A DNA stretch of 64,000 nt from an uncultured Muribaculaceae bacterium. GTDB taxonomy: Bacteria > Bacteroidota > Bacteroidia > Bacteroidales > Muribaculaceae. Position numbers and translations under genes: made by a program. Below the pieces are notes generated by a model. That model was not told the origin of the DNA. It saw only the letters and a program-made list of their open reading frames with translations, and ran no database searches. Shown here piece by piece: positions 1 through 9,227 of this stretch; the first letter of the stretch is position 1; every line of letters starts with the position of its first letter. The stretch is from positions 62,001 through 126,000 of the forward strand of contig CAJOFM010000001.1 of the NCBI GenBank assembly GCA_905233915.1, read 5' to 3'.

Positions 1-287
1 CTCCAATTAATCGCCTGGGTATTAAACAATAGCGTGATCGCAATCAACAACGCCAACCCCAGCCAATGCAGCGGATAGAGCCGCATGGCATGACCCAGCA
101 CAAAACGCCCGTAAGCATTACCGTCAATACTGTCAAACGGATATTGACGCGCCAACAGGAAGGTGCTGGAGATGAAAAAAAACGTGACACCCGACACGGC
201 CACATTATAGCTCCATCCCACCCCACAGTGAAACAGCACTACCGCGACCGCCATGAGTCCACGCCACGAGTTGATTGTCTTAATCAT
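1..287 (-). CDS. Acyltransferase family 3 protein, N-terminal part (runs off left edge)
   Basis: Reading the minus strand from an ATG at 285-287 gives 95 codons without a stop before the window edge. The protein starts MIKTINSWRGLMAVAVV, followed by LFHCGVGWSYN and FFFISSTFLLARQYP. This matches the start of the acyltransferase-3 (OafA/YrhL) family: a short cytoplasmic lead, a first membrane helix with the conserved Arg (R9) and His (H20), then a second helix with the FFxIS motif. Such proteins O-acetylate or otherwise acylate surface polysaccharide at the inner membrane. It is divergent from the polysaccharide genes to the right. The rest of the gene lies outside, so length and integrity are unknown. 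It is probably a full membrane protein of about 350 residues. Confidence 0.82.
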   Translation of the reverse strand, partial: MIKTINSWRGLMAVAVVLFHCGVGWSYNVAVSGVTFFFISSTFLLARQYPFDSIDGNAYGRFVLGHAMRLYPLHWLGLALLIAITLLFNTQAINW

Positions 288-368
288 TGTGGTGCGAAAT
301 TACACAATTTGTACAAACCAAACACCATAAAAATATAATTTTTGATGTTCCATTTAAGTAAAATTTGT

Positions 369-376
369 AATTTTGC
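369..376 (+). promoter_or_regulatory. Putative Bacteroidetes -7 element for the polysaccharide operon
   Basis: TAATTTTG fits the Bacteroidetes -7 consensus TAnnTTTG and lies 16 nt before the flippase ATG. A TTTG at 341-344 is somewhat too far upstream (24 nt) to be an ideal -33 element. If used, the leader would be very short. Confidence 0.45.
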
Positions 377-392
377 CGCCGCTTAAGCAAAA

Positions 393-1832
393 ATGACCGA
401 AAACGAGAACAACAGCAAGGCACAGAACCGCGGGTCCAAATTCATGAAGGACATCGGCGTTTATGCCATTGGAAACATCGGCTCCAAACTCATCACGTTC
501 CTGATGGTGCCGATGTACACTTATTTTGTGCATGACACGTCCGACTTCGGTTATTATGACATCTGCCTGGCAGTATGCCTGCTGCTCATCCCGTTTGTCA
601 CCTTGCAACTGCGTGACGGCGCCTTCCGTTTCCTGCTCGACTGCGACAGCGACACACAGCGCAAGCGCATCGTCACCTTCGTGTCCCGCACGATGGTCTC
701 CACCATGTCGCTCACCCTGGTTATTGCCGGGGCAATGGCACTGTTCACCAATATCCAATACTTGGGCTACGCGGTGGGTCTGCTCATCGCCATGTCGCTG
801 CAGGAAGTGTATTCCCAGGTGTTCCGTGGCTTGGGCAACAACCGGGCCTTTGTCGCTGTCGGCATCCTGTCGGCGCTGGGCATCGGCGTGTTCAGCATCC
901 TGTTCGTTGCGGGCCTGGGTTGGGGCATTAAGGGCATCTTCCTGGCCAACATCATCGCGCGCATCCTGGCGCTCATTGTGGTCGAGGCGCGCGTGCGGCT
1001 CATCACATGCCACACCAGCTGGAAAATCGATTCCCGCCAAGTGGCTCATGACATTATCCGCTACACGCTGCCGCTGTTGCCCGGCTCGCTGTGCTGGTGG
1101 CTCACCGGCAGCAGCGACCGCCTGTTCATCTCCCACTTCCTGGGTCTTGACGTCAACGGCGTGTATGCCGTGGCCATCCGTTTCACGGGCATCATCTACA
1201 CACTCGCCATCATCTTCTACCAAGCATGGCAAGAGACCGCTATCCTGCAGTACAACAGCCCCGACCGCGACAGCTTTTTCTCCAAGATGTTTAACAGCTA
1301 CATCTTCCTGCTGGCAGGCATCCTGGTGGGTTATGTGTTCATGCTCAAGGTCAACTATGGCTGGCTCGTGGCGAGCGAGTACCGTGAAAGCCTCAATTTC
1401 ATCTATCCCTTGGGCCTCTCGGCTGTGATATTTGCCATCGCGGCATTCTTCGACATGGGCTACCAGTGCGCTAAAGACACCAAGCGCACGCTGCCCGCCA
1501 TTGTCCTTGCCGCCATTGTCAACGTGGCACTTAACTTCACACTTATCAAACCGTTAGGCGTGTACGGAGTGATTTTGACGCTGCTGGTGACTTACCTCGT
1601 TCTCGTCATTTACCGCTGGCATGACATGCGCCGCTATTTTGTCCTGAAAATCGACCGACGCACTTTAGTCCCCATTGCCATTATCCTCTTGAGCGCGATA
1701 CCGTTCTATTACTGCCATAACACGCTGCTAGACATTACCTTTATGCTTATCGCACTGGTATGTATCGCCGCATCTTGCAGCAGGGATTTGCGCGACCTGT
1801 TATTGGCAAAATTCAGAAAACACACATCTTGA
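393..1832 (+). CDS. Polysaccharide flippase (Wzx-like, MATE/MOP superfamily)
   Basis: The 479-residue protein is almost all hydrophobic helices, about 12-14 by eye. It opens with a polar stretch and FMKDIGVYAIGNIGSKLITF, the usual start of Wzx/RfbX flippases (IGxxGSKLI.FLMVPMYTY). These inner-membrane proteins turn undecaprenyl-linked repeat units from the cytoplasmic to the periplasmic face. It is the first gene of a same-strand run with export, chain-length, polymerase, acyltransferase and glycosyltransferase genes, which supports the role in capsule or exopolysaccharide assembly. The ATG at 393 is chosen because it is the first in frame and sits just after a TAnnTTTG element. The sugar substrate cannot be told. 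Confidence 0.9.
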   Translation: MTENENNSKAQNRGSKFMKDIGVYAIGNIGSKLITFLMVPMYTYFVHDTSDFGYYDICLAVCLLLIPFVTLQLRDGAFRFLLDCDSDTQRKRIVTFVSRTMVSTMSLTLVIAGAMALFTNIQYLGYAVGLLIAMSLQEVYSQVFRGLGNNRAFVAVGILSALGIGVFSILFVAGLGWGIKGIFLANIIARILALIVVEARVRLITCHTSWKIDSRQVAHDIIRYTLPLLPGSLCWWLTGSSDRLFISHFLGLDVNGVYAVAIRFTGIIYTLAIIFYQAWQETAILQYNSPDRDSFFSKMFNSYIFLLAGILVGYVFMLKVNYGWLVASEYRESLNFIYPLGLSAVIFAIAAFFDMGYQCAKDTKRTLPAIVLAAIVNVALNFTLIKPLGVYGVILTLLVTYLVLVIYRWHDMRRYFVLKIDRRTLVPIAIILLSAIPFYYCHNTLLDITFMLIALVCIAASCSRDLRDLLLAKFRKHTS

Positions 1833-1847
1833 TAAAATAATTGACGC

Positions 1848-1870
1848 TTATTCTCGTTTATAGAGAATAA
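1848..1870. other. Inverted repeat between flippase and export genes
   Basis: TTATTCTC (1848-1855) and GAGAATAA (1863-1870) pair perfectly around a 7-nt loop, 16 nt after the flippase stop and 20 nt before the export gene. No T-run follows, so it is more likely an mRNA stabilising or processing hairpin than a terminator. Confidence 0.4.
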
Positions 1871-1890
1871 CGCAATTGTTTTAAACCGCT

Positions 1891-2697
1891 ATGAAATCAA
1901 GACTACTTATAATGCTGATGGCAGCGGCCACGTTGTTGTCATGCACTACGACCAAGGACAACAACTTGGCTTACTTCAAGGATTTAGCAGCCACAACCAA
2001 TGGCACATTGCCCAACGTTCAGGGCAATTATCCCATTCGCATCCAGCCCGATGACGAACTGGTCATCACCGTCACCTCATCGGTACCGCAGGCTACCGCC
2101 GCCTACAACGTGCCGCTGGACAATCCCGCGACACGCAGCAGCCTAATGACGGCCACCCAGCCCCGCACCCAGACCTATATCGTCGATGATCACGGCGATA
2201 TCATGATGCCTGTATTGGGACGTATCCATGTTGGGGGCAAGACCATACCCGAGATTTCGAGCATGGTGACCACGATGGTGGCCGAGAACGTGAAGGACCC
2301 CTTCGTGCGCGTTGACATCGTCAACTTCAGCATCGACGTGCTGGGCGAGGTGCGCAATCCCCACCGCGTTGTCACCGGCCAGCAGTATTTCACTGTGCTT
2401 GATGCCCTGGCAGCCTGTGGCGACCTTACAGAGTTCGGCCAGCGCGACCGCGTCTATGTCATCCGCACCGAGGACGGCCAGCGCGCCTACCACCGCCTGG
2501 ACCTCACCAGCAGCGAGATGTTCAACTCGCCCTACTTCTACATGCGGCAGAACGACGTGGTCTATGTCGAGCCCAACAAGATCCGCATCGACAATTCCAA
2601 GTATAACCAAAATAACGCATTCAAGCTCTCGGTCATCTCCACCATCGTGAGCTCAGTCTCGGTCATCGCTTCACTCGTTATTGCGTTGACACGATAA
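1891..2697 (+). CDS. Polysaccharide export lipoprotein (Wza/OtnA family)
   Basis: The 268-residue protein begins with a lipoprotein signal (MKSRLLIMLMAAATLLSC, lipobox Cys18). The region around residues 45-135 (YPIRIQPDDELVITV, then VDDHGDIMMPVLGRIHVGGKT) is the Poly_export domain. Next comes an SLBB-like domain (VLGEVRNPHRVV, LDALAACGDLTEFGQRDRVYVIR) and a C-terminal membrane helix (SVISTIVSSVSVIASLVIALT). Wza-type proteins form the outer-membrane channel for capsule or exopolysaccharide and work with the Wzc-like partner encoded 27 bp downstream. The C-terminal hydrophobic helix is typical of the shorter Bacteroidetes version. Function is secure at family level; the exported polymer is unknown. 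Confidence 0.92.
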   Translation: MKSRLLIMLMAAATLLSCTTTKDNNLAYFKDLAATTNGTLPNVQGNYPIRIQPDDELVITVTSSVPQATAAYNVPLDNPATRSSLMTATQPRTQTYIVDDHGDIMMPVLGRIHVGGKTIPEISSMVTTMVAENVKDPFVRVDIVNFSIDVLGEVRNPHRVVTGQQYFTVLDALAACGDLTEFGQRDRVYVIRTEDGQRAYHRLDLTSSEMFNSPYFYMRQNDVVYVEPNKIRIDNSKYNQNNAFKLSVISTIVSSVSVIASLVIALTR

Positions 2698-2724
2698 ACT
2701 TTTCATCCTGCAATTACACAACAC

Positions 2725-5052
2725 ATGGCAAAATTCAATACACCTCCCACCGCACAACAAGAGGAGCAAATCATCGATTTCAGCGCATTTATCCGCAAGT
2801 ACAAACGTTACTGGTGGCTATTCCTGTTGTCGCTCATTGCCTGCATGACACTCGCGTTTGTCTATCTCAAGTATGCCACACGCGTTTACAACGTCAAGTC
2901 GGTCGTGCTCATCTCCCAAGACGACAATAACGGTGGTGCCGGGGCCAACCTGCTCAAGAGCATGAAGCTCATGGGACAGGGCAGCAAGGTGGACGATGAA
3001 ATGATCGTCTTCTCCTCCCAGGAGCTGTGCACCCAGGTTGCCAAGCAGCTCAAACTCAACCGCAGCTATATCGAGAAGAAAGAGTGGTACAAGCCCGACA
3101 AGGACCATTACAACAGTTCCCCCATCGAGGTGTATGCCCCCGAGGAGATGTTCGACACCTTGTCGAGTGTGTCCTTCAAAATCGATGTGGACAAGCAGGG
3201 CCTCGCCAACATCAAGGCCAAACACAGCAAGATCGTGCTTGCCGACCTCAAAGGCGTCACCTTGCCCACCACGGTCAAGACCAGCTATGGCATATTCGGC
3301 ATCCAGGCCACTAAGCGTTTCAAGCCAGGTAAGGCCTATCACATCAAGGCGAGCTTGTCGGGCAACCAATTCCGTGGCGAGGTGCTGAACCGCCGCATCA
3401 AGGTGAAACTGGCCACCAAGAAATCTAACGGCATCAACCTGTCGATTGCCGAGACCAACAAGTCGCGCGGCATCGACATCCTCAACAAGCTCATGGAGCT
3501 CTACAACGAGCGAGGACAGAAAGAGAAAGACGAGGAAGCCATCAACACCGCCAAGTTCATTGACGAGCGTTTGGCACTCATCTTCAAGGGCTTGACCAGC
3601 AGCGAGGCCGACATCGAGGCCTACAAGCGTAATCGAGGCATCTCGGACGCTGATCTTCAACTCAAGTCATCCATCGCCAAGCAAGAAATGGCCGATCAAG
3701 CCATCATCAAGTTGGAGACCAACAAGCAACTGCTGGGCATGGTCAGGGATTTTGTAAAAAACCCTGCCAACAAGCATTCTTATATCCCCTTTGACGTGGA
3801 TTCGAGCGCCGCATCAGGTTCCATCAAGGCCTATAACGGCCTGCTGGCCAAACGCCAGGAACTGGAGCAGAGCGCCAAGGGCGACAACATGACGCTGAAG
3901 CAGATCGACCAACAGATCGAGACCATGCATGCCAACGTGCTCAATGGAATCAACACATCCATCAAGGGCGTGGACATGCAACTTAGAAAGTTGTATAGTC
4001 AATCTAACGAAGTAGCAGGACAGATGGGTAAAATACCCACGATTGAACGTGAAACCCGTGAGCTGTACCGCCAACAGGGCATCCAGAACACGCTCTACAC
4101 CTTCCTGTTGCAGAAACGCGAAGAAAATTCGCTCGTGCTGGCCGCCACCACGCCCAAGGGCAAGATTGTGGACCATGCCTATGCCCAGACCACGCCCATC
4201 AGCCCCAACAGGATGATGGTGCTGGCCCTGGCCTTGATGGCCGGCCTGATGCTGCCGCTACTGCTCGTGTACATGAAGGACCTGTTCACCACCAAGTTCT
4301 CCAACCAGGAGGAACTCGAGGAGATTACACAGGTGCCTTTTATCGGTCACATCCACCACAACCGTCACAACACCCAGCTCGTTGTCAAGGACGGCAAGAC
4401 CTCGTCGATTGTCGAGCTGTTCCGCTACATCCGCAACAACCTGCAGTTCCTGCTCAACAAGGAGGAAGACAAGGTTATCCTGGTCACCAGCAGCGTCAGT
4501 GGCGAGGGCAAGTCGTTCATCAGCACCAACATCGCCTCGTCGTTTGCCCTGCTGGGTAAGCGTGTAGCCCTCGTGGGTATGGACATCCGCTCTCCCAAGC
4601 TAGCTCAGATGCTCGACCTCAACGAGATGCCCGGTGTGACCTCCTACCTGTCTCAGAGCAATGTCACGCTTGACCAGATTGCACAACCGTGCAAGGAAGT
4701 CAAGGGCCTTGACGTGTTCGTTGGCGGTGCCATTCCGCCCAACCCGTCGGAGCTGCTGCTGGGCGACCGCGTGAAAGACTTCTTCCATGACCTGCGTGAG
4801 CAATACGACGTCATCATCGTTGACTCGGCCCCCGTTGCCCAGGTGAGCGACAGCTTCGCCCTGGACAAGTACAGCAACGCCACGGTCTATGTCACCCGTG
4901 CCAACTACACGCGCCGCAACCTCATCAAGTTCATGAACCGCATTGCCGCCAACAAGCAGCTCAAGAACATGTGCGTTGTGCTCAACGATACCAAGCCCAG
5001 CAACGACAACACCTACGGCTACGGCATCGGCAACACCAAGGACAGCGACTGA
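2725..5052 (+). CDS. Wzc-like polysaccharide co-polymerase with tyrosine autokinase domain
   Basis: This 775-residue inner-membrane protein combines a Wzz chain-length domain with a BY-kinase. A first membrane helix lies near residues 30-52 (YWWLFLLSLIACMTLAFVYL), followed by a long periplasmic part with predicted coiled coil, then a second helix near 494-518. The cytoplasmic kinase follows: Walker A SGEGKS (K596, S597), Walker A' GMDIRSPK (D620) and Walker B VIIVDSAP (D700). The family controls polymer length by cycles of tyrosine autophosphorylation and oligomerisation with the Wza-type channel encoded upstream. The C-terminal tail holds only two tyrosines (TYGYGIG), fewer than the tyrosine-rich cluster usual in these kinases. 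It lies between the export lipoprotein and polymerase genes, as in many capsule operons. Confidence 0.92.
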   Translation: MAKFNTPPTAQQEEQIIDFSAFIRKYKRYWWLFLLSLIACMTLAFVYLKYATRVYNVKSVVLISQDDNNGGAGANLLKSMKLMGQGSKVDDEMIVFSSQELCTQVAKQLKLNRSYIEKKEWYKPDKDHYNSSPIEVYAPEEMFDTLSSVSFKIDVDKQGLANIKAKHSKIVLADLKGVTLPTTVKTSYGIFGIQATKRFKPGKAYHIKASLSGNQFRGEVLNRRIKVKLATKKSNGINLSIAETNKSRGIDILNKLMELYNERGQKEKDEEAINTAKFIDERLALIFKGLTSSEADIEAYKRNRGISDADLQLKSSIAKQEMADQAIIKLETNKQLLGMVRDFVKNPANKHSYIPFDVDSSAASGSIKAYNGLLAKRQELEQSAKGDNMTLKQIDQQIETMHANVLNGINTSIKGVDMQLRKLYSQSNEVAGQMGKIPTIERETRELYRQQGIQNTLYTFLLQKREENSLVLAATTPKGKIVDHAYAQTTPISPNRMMVLALALMAGLMLPLLLVYMKDLFTTKFSNQEELEEITQVPFIGHIHHNRHNTQLVVKDGKTSSIVELFRYIRNNLQFLLNKEEDKVILVTSSVSGEGKSFISTNIASSFALLGKRVALVGMDIRSPKLAQMLDLNEMPGVTSYLSQSNVTLDQIAQPCKEVKGLDVFVGGAIPPNPSELLLGDRVKDFFHDLREQYDVIIVDSAPVAQVSDSFALDKYSNATVYVTRANYTRRNLIKFMNRIAANKQLKNMCVVLNDTKPSNDNTYGYGIGNTKDSD

Positions 5053-5078
5053 TTCTGACAGGACGAGGAGGCTGACGC

Positions 5079-6554
5079 ATGGATAGAGCGCTCATATTCG
5101 CCACCCTGGGCTTCGCGCTGATGTTTTTCATCATACGCGAGGGCAATCGCTTGACCAAGGAGCGCCTGTATGAGATTTTCATCGCCATCTACACCTTCTC
5201 GTGCTGCTTCGTATTGATGTACCTCCCCGTCCTGAAGGGAGGCGACGAACCCTGCGGAACCTTTGGCACGAGCATATCGATTTGGCCCGACATGGCTTTT
5301 ATCTTGTTGCTCACCTGGATTGTCGCCCGCGAGAAACAGTGGCGCATCCGCCGACCCAACCTGTGGATTTTCTTCCTATTTGTCGGCTATTCCGCCTATA
5401 CCTTGCTTAACCCGTATAACATCGCCCGCCGACAATCGCTTGTCGAGGTGTCCTATATGTTGGCCTTTGGCATGTTTATCTACCTGTTTGCCAACAGTTT
5501 CTCGGTCAAGAGTGTGGTGCGCGGCATCTATATGGGCTTGGCGGCGACCGTGATACTGCATTTCATTCTTGCCATCTGCTATCCCGTCTTGGGCATGGAG
5601 TCGGTGGTTAAGCTTTTTGACAACGAAGCATCGACACGAAGCGAGGAACGCATCGGCGCTGTGGGCACCATGAGCCACCCCAACGCACTAGGCGCCTACG
5701 CCTCCTATTATTTCTGCTTCTTTGTTGCCTGTTTTATCACCAACTTCAAGCGCCGCGAGAGCGGCATTTATGCCGGCATGGCTTTTCTCATCATCATTCT
5801 GAGTGCCAGCCGCAGCGCATTGCTCGCATCGGCTGTAGCGCTAGTCGGCATCGTGATATTCTACGTCTATCGTCGATACAAGTTGTTGAGTCTGCAGAGC
5901 TTCCTCAAGGGCATCATTCCCCTGGGCATCGGTATCGCCCTGTTGATCACAGGCCCGTTGAGTTTCTTGTTTGCCGATCTTGAGGACCTTGACGAGATGA
6001 CCACCTCGCGCCTGATGCACTACTATTGCGGCTACGAGATTTTCCAGGACCATCCGCTTGTGGGCGTGGGCATGAACACCCATCTGGTGTATCTCTACGA
6101 GAACAGTTCCGCGATTATCTTTGAGCAGGTCTTTGACGCGACCGATATCTGGCAGCCCGAGGAGTTCATGTTCAACAACCCCATTCACAACATCTGGATT
6201 ATCATGATTGTCGAATTGGGAATCATCGGCTTCCTCCCCATCCTGGCTTTTGTCATCTGGTATATCGCGACATTCAAGCGACGAATACGGCACTCGCTCA
6301 ACCGTTATTATAACATTCTCAACATTTCGGGCTTGGGCGTCATCTTCTGTTGGCTGATTCATGGCAATAGCGACTATGCCCCCTTGACGCCTCAGGTGCT
6401 GGAGTTGTCGCTGTTCTTAATCGCCTTGTCGCTCATCAGTGCTTACGCCAAGGAGGAGCATCCCGAGTTTGAGTCAGTGGAGGCGTCTAAACGTCGAGCC
6501 CTTGACAGTGACACGTCACAGGATGAGCCCACTATGGAAACTGTCGACGAATAA
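5079..6554 (+). CDS. O-antigen ligase/polymerase-type membrane protein (Wzy/WaaL family)
   Basis: The 491-residue protein has about 10-12 hydrophobic helices and the hallmarks of the O-antigen ligase domain: a serine/arginine stretch at the end of a helix (IILSASRSALLASA), a large periplasmic loop holding HPLVGVGMNTH, and NPIHNIWIIMIVELGIIGF. Members either polymerise lipid-linked repeat units or ligate polysaccharide to a lipid acceptor. It starts 26 bp after the Wzc-like gene and ends 15 bp before an acyltransferase gene. In an operon with a flippase, export lipoprotein and co-polymerase the Wzy polymerase role is most likely, but sequence alone does not separate polymerase from ligase. A charged tail after the last helix is probably cytoplasmic. 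Confidence 0.85.
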   Translation: MDRALIFATLGFALMFFIIREGNRLTKERLYEIFIAIYTFSCCFVLMYLPVLKGGDEPCGTFGTSISIWPDMAFILLLTWIVAREKQWRIRRPNLWIFFLFVGYSAYTLLNPYNIARRQSLVEVSYMLAFGMFIYLFANSFSVKSVVRGIYMGLAATVILHFILAICYPVLGMESVVKLFDNEASTRSEERIGAVGTMSHPNALGAYASYYFCFFVACFITNFKRRESGIYAGMAFLIIILSASRSALLASAVALVGIVIFYVYRRYKLLSLQSFLKGIIPLGIGIALLITGPLSFLFADLEDLDEMTTSRLMHYYCGYEIFQDHPLVGVGMNTHLVYLYENSSAIIFEQVFDATDIWQPEEFMFNNPIHNIWIIMIVELGIIGFLPILAFVIWYIATFKRRIRHSLNRYYNILNISGLGVIFCWLIHGNSDYAPLTPQVLELSLFLIALSLISAYAKEEHPEFESVEASKRRALDSDTSQDEPTMETVDE

Positions 6555-6569
6555 GCGACCGACTAAGCC

Positions 6570-7703
6570 ATGGACAAGGACTCATTATTATCCAATCTTA
6601 TAAGCTATCTGCGATTCCCGCTGACAGTTGCTGTAGTGTTCATTCACTTCAGCTTGACCGACGGACTGATGGTACATGGGGTAAAGCATGGTCTGGATAA
6701 TCCCGACTGGTTCTTTCACATCGTGAACTTCTGCAGTGAGGTGCTGGCCCGCATTGCCGTGCCCCTGTTCTACATGTTCTCAGGTTTTTTGTTTTTCTAT
6801 AATAAGGATTTCAATCGTGAAATCTACGGGCAGAAATTGAAAACCCGGGCTAGGACATTGCTGGTACCGTTTATCTTGTGGAATATCATTGCCGTATTAT
6901 GGCAGTTGAAATGCATGCTGCCTGGTTTGGACGCCTTCTATCGGCCGGTGGAAGTACATTGGTCGTTCATGCGTGTCATCAACACATTCCTTTTCAATAC
7001 CGATAACAGTGGTATCATCGTGGGTCCGCCACTCGATGTGGCATCCAATGGCAGTTACCCGATTGATGTGCCCTTGTGGTATCTACGCGACCTGATGGTC
7101 GTCATCATCATCTCCCCGTTGATCCATTGGGTCATCAAAAAGGCGGGGATATGGCCTGTAGCACTGCTTGGGCTCTTGTGGCTAACCTCAGCGCTGCTCC
7201 TGCCCAAGGGCTGCTATGCCGACATGCTGGTTACTGCCGCATTCTTCTTTTCGCTGGGAGCGGTTTTCAGCATCAACAAAACTGATTTCATCACTCCTTT
7301 TAAGAAATTGCGATGGGCTCCCGCATTTTATCTTGTTATCGCCGTCATCGACACGTTGACCAAGGGGGCCGACTACAACATCTACATCCACCGCACGGGA
7401 ATTATCTTCGGTGTCATCGCGGTTGTGAACTTGGTGGCCTGGCTCCTTGAGAACAACAAGATAAAAGTCAATGCCACGCTGGCGGGCAGCAGTTTCTTTA
7501 TCTTTGCCCTACACTATCTCATCATCGGCGACATTGGCAAGTTTGCTTTCACCATGCTGCACATTCCCGAGAATAACCCGTTGGCAATGATGGCATTATA
7601 CTTCCTCGTGCCGATAATTGTAACGGCAATCTGCCTGGGATTGTATGTAGCCCTCAAGCGCATTGCTCCCAAGTTGTGTGCTGTGCTGACGGGTGGGCGA
7701 TAA
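6570..7703 (+). CDS. Acyltransferase family 3 membrane protein
   Basis: The 377-residue protein has roughly ten hydrophobic helices. It begins with SYLRFPLTVAVVFIHFSL, the conserved Arg and His of acyltransferase-3 proteins, followed by RIAVPLFYMFSGFLFF, the family's FxxSG/FFF helix. These inner-membrane enzymes move acetyl or similar groups onto sugars. It ends the tight part of the polysaccharide operon, so it probably modifies the repeat unit or polymer made here. It is the second such enzyme in the region, the first being truncated at the left edge. The start at 6570 follows a 15-bp spacer. No substrate can be assigned. Confidence 0.88.
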   Translation: MDKDSLLSNLISYLRFPLTVAVVFIHFSLTDGLMVHGVKHGLDNPDWFFHIVNFCSEVLARIAVPLFYMFSGFLFFYNKDFNREIYGQKLKTRARTLLVPFILWNIIAVLWQLKCMLPGLDAFYRPVEVHWSFMRVINTFLFNTDNSGIIVGPPLDVASNGSYPIDVPLWYLRDLMVVIIISPLIHWVIKKAGIWPVALLGLLWLTSALLLPKGCYADMLVTAAFFFSLGAVFSINKTDFITPFKKLRWAPAFYLVIAVIDTLTKGADYNIYIHRTGIIFGVIAVVNLVAWLLENNKIKVNATLAGSSFFIFALHYLIIGDIGKFAFTMLHIPENNPLAMMALYFLVPIIVTAICLGLYVALKRIAPKLCAVLTGGR

Positions 7704-7731
7704 TTCCCGTCTGCTGTCCACATGGTTTTTG

Positions 7732-7762
7732 ACGATGTTTTTCATAATAAAAGCATCGTTTC
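7732..7762 (+). terminator. Putative terminator hairpin after the acyltransferase gene
   Basis: An 11-bp stem (7732-7742 with 7749-7759, one G-T wobble) around a 6-nt loop is followed by TTT. It lies 29 nt after the acyltransferase stop. The poor T-tail means it may only reduce read-through into the glycosyltransferase gene. Confidence 0.5.
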
Positions 7763-7802
7763 TATCGTTATATAATAGTAGTCCCTGATTAACCGTAACG
7801 AC

Positions 7803-8927
7803 ATGCATGACATGAGCAGAACAAAGCCGATACTGTTTCTTGCCACCGAGTATGATGCCCCGGGCATGAGGCCCTATGCCCGCAACATCATCAATGCCAT
7901 GTGGCAAACAGGTGACCATGTGCTCATCATCACCCGTTACAATGCCGATTTCAAGGCATTTCCACACATTCCCGATAACAACATCACATGGATTGAATAC
8001 CCCACTGCCAAGCTGGAAAAAGCATTGTTCCGCTTCCATCCCGCACGCGTGATGCGCGCCATCAATGACATCATTGCCGACAAGGGCATAGACTTGATTT
8101 ATTCGCTTACCGAGGAGCTGATCCTTGCCGACAGCATCACCAAATTGCAACAGCGCATCCCGGTGCTCTACACCGTGCACGACGCGACCTTCCATGATTA
8201 CAAGTCGGCCAATCCCATCAGGTGGCTCAAGGACCGCCTGATCATCGCACGCCCGCAGCGACTGATGCTGGAACGCACCATTAACCAGGTGACTAACAGC
8301 CATGAACAGCTAGCCGACATCAAGCAGCGTTACCCCTATCACAAGGCGCATTACGCCCCCTTCCCCACCCTGGTCAACGAGGCGATCGTGGGCGGCGGCA
8401 AGCAGGTCGAGGAACTGCGCGACGTGGATGACGGCTACATCTTGTTCTTCGGAACCATCCACCTGTACAAAGGCGTGCATCTGCTCTATGACGCCTACCT
8501 CAGTCATCCTGAACTGCAAGACCGTCCCCTGGTGATTGCAGGCACACAAAACATCTATTTTGAACGCCAAGCCAACGAGAATAACGTCATTGTCATCAAC
8601 CGTTTTATCGATGACAGCGAGGTGCGCGACCTGTTCGAGAGAGCGTCGGTCATCGTTTACCCCTACATCTCGGCAACGCAGAGCGGCGTTGTCAGCATCG
8701 CCAGCTACTTTGACAAACCGATGGTGCTGAGCGACTTGCCCTTCTTCAAGCAGACCTGTGAAGGCTGCGAGGGCGTCGAATTCTTCACCACCAATGACCG
8801 CGAATCACTCGCCGCGGCCATCGGCCACACCCTCCAATCCCCAGCCTCGACACGCCCCCTCTACGACCGCGAATATGCCCCCGAAGCCCTCGTCACCGCC
8901 CTCGACCACATCATCCAACAACTCTAA
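7803..8927 (+). CDS. Glycosyltransferase, GT-B fold (GT4-like)
   Basis: The 374-residue soluble protein has the two-domain GT-B layout. The N-terminal half begins KPILFLATEYDAPGMRPYARNI (an acceptor-domain Rossmann start). The C-terminal half carries the donor-binding signature: ILFFGTIHLYKGVHLL, then RPLVIAG, then ASVIVYPYISATQSGVVSIASYFDKPMV. The usual Glu of the GT4 EX7E motif is replaced here by a SATQSG stretch, seen by eye only. It probably adds a sugar to the lipid-linked repeat unit. It sits about 100 bp after the operon, behind a hairpin. An alternative start nine bases on (ATG 7812) would give MSRTKP. No initiating sugar-phosphate transferase was found in the window. Confidence 0.87.
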   Translation: MHDMSRTKPILFLATEYDAPGMRPYARNIINAMWQTGDHVLIITRYNADFKAFPHIPDNNITWIEYPTAKLEKALFRFHPARVMRAINDIIADKGIDLIYSLTEELILADSITKLQQRIPVLYTVHDATFHDYKSANPIRWLKDRLIIARPQRLMLERTINQVTNSHEQLADIKQRYPYHKAHYAPFPTLVNEAIVGGGKQVEELRDVDDGYILFFGTIHLYKGVHLLYDAYLSHPELQDRPLVIAGTQNIYFERQANENNVIVINRFIDDSEVRDLFERASVIVYPYISATQSGVVSIASYFDKPMVLSDLPFFKQTCEGCEGVEFFTTNDRESLAAAIGHTLQSPASTRPLYDREYAPEALVTALDHIIQQL

Positions 8928-8960
8928 CCCCCGAATTCCATCAAACAACCATAACAACTT

Positions 8961-9002
8961 TGAACAACAAAAAACAACATCATCATGTTTTGTTGTTGTT
9001 CA
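8961..9002 (+). terminator. Terminator-like hairpin after the glycosyltransferase gene
   Basis: Arms 8961-8976 and 8986-9002 pair along 16 bp with a single bulged base around a 9-nt loop. The right arm is T-rich (TTTTGTTGTTGTT). It begins 33 nt after the glycosyltransferase stop and probably ends the polysaccharide transcript. It is AT-rich, so weaker than a classical terminator. Confidence 0.55.
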
Positions 9003-9062
9003 ATATTGGTATTGGCATAATTCGCATTCTATAAACCGGATAAGCATTTCTGTTGTATTATG

Positions 9063-9196
9063 GCCTTGGATTTTGCCTTGTAGAGGCAGGTCGGGTCGAA
9101 GACTCGATTTTTATGGAAAACACCATGCAAGCTCATCGAAGATGAGCGCCGCTTGGTGACTGCTATATCGAGTGGAAAGTGCGTCGTAGACGAACT
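9063..9196 (+). repeat. Four-hairpin structured element, copy 1
   Basis: In plus-strand order: box GCCTTGG (9063-9069); hairpin H0 9074-9088 (TGCCTT gta GAGGCA, one wobble); H1 9092-9106 (CGGGTC gaa GACTCG, one wobble); a 24-nt link ending ACCATGCAAG; H2 9131-9147 (GCTCATC gaa GATGAGC); a 34-nt link starting GCCGCTTGGT and ending AAGTG; H3 9182-9192 (CGTC gta GACG); then AACT. All loops are GNA trinucleotides, mostly closed by C-G. Copy 2 on the other strand has the same boxes and spacings but different stem sequences, each still self-complementary. The function is unknown. It could be a REP/BIME-like repeat, a DNA-hairpin substrate or a structured RNA. Confidence 0.8.
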
Positions 9197-9227
9197 CCCA
9201 TATCAGTCAAATCCCTGTCAATCAAAA

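Noticed and set aside
1..9002. Complete capsule cluster
   Set aside because: No initiating sugar-phosphate transferase and only one glycosyltransferase are present; the cluster is partial here or relies on genes elsewhere.
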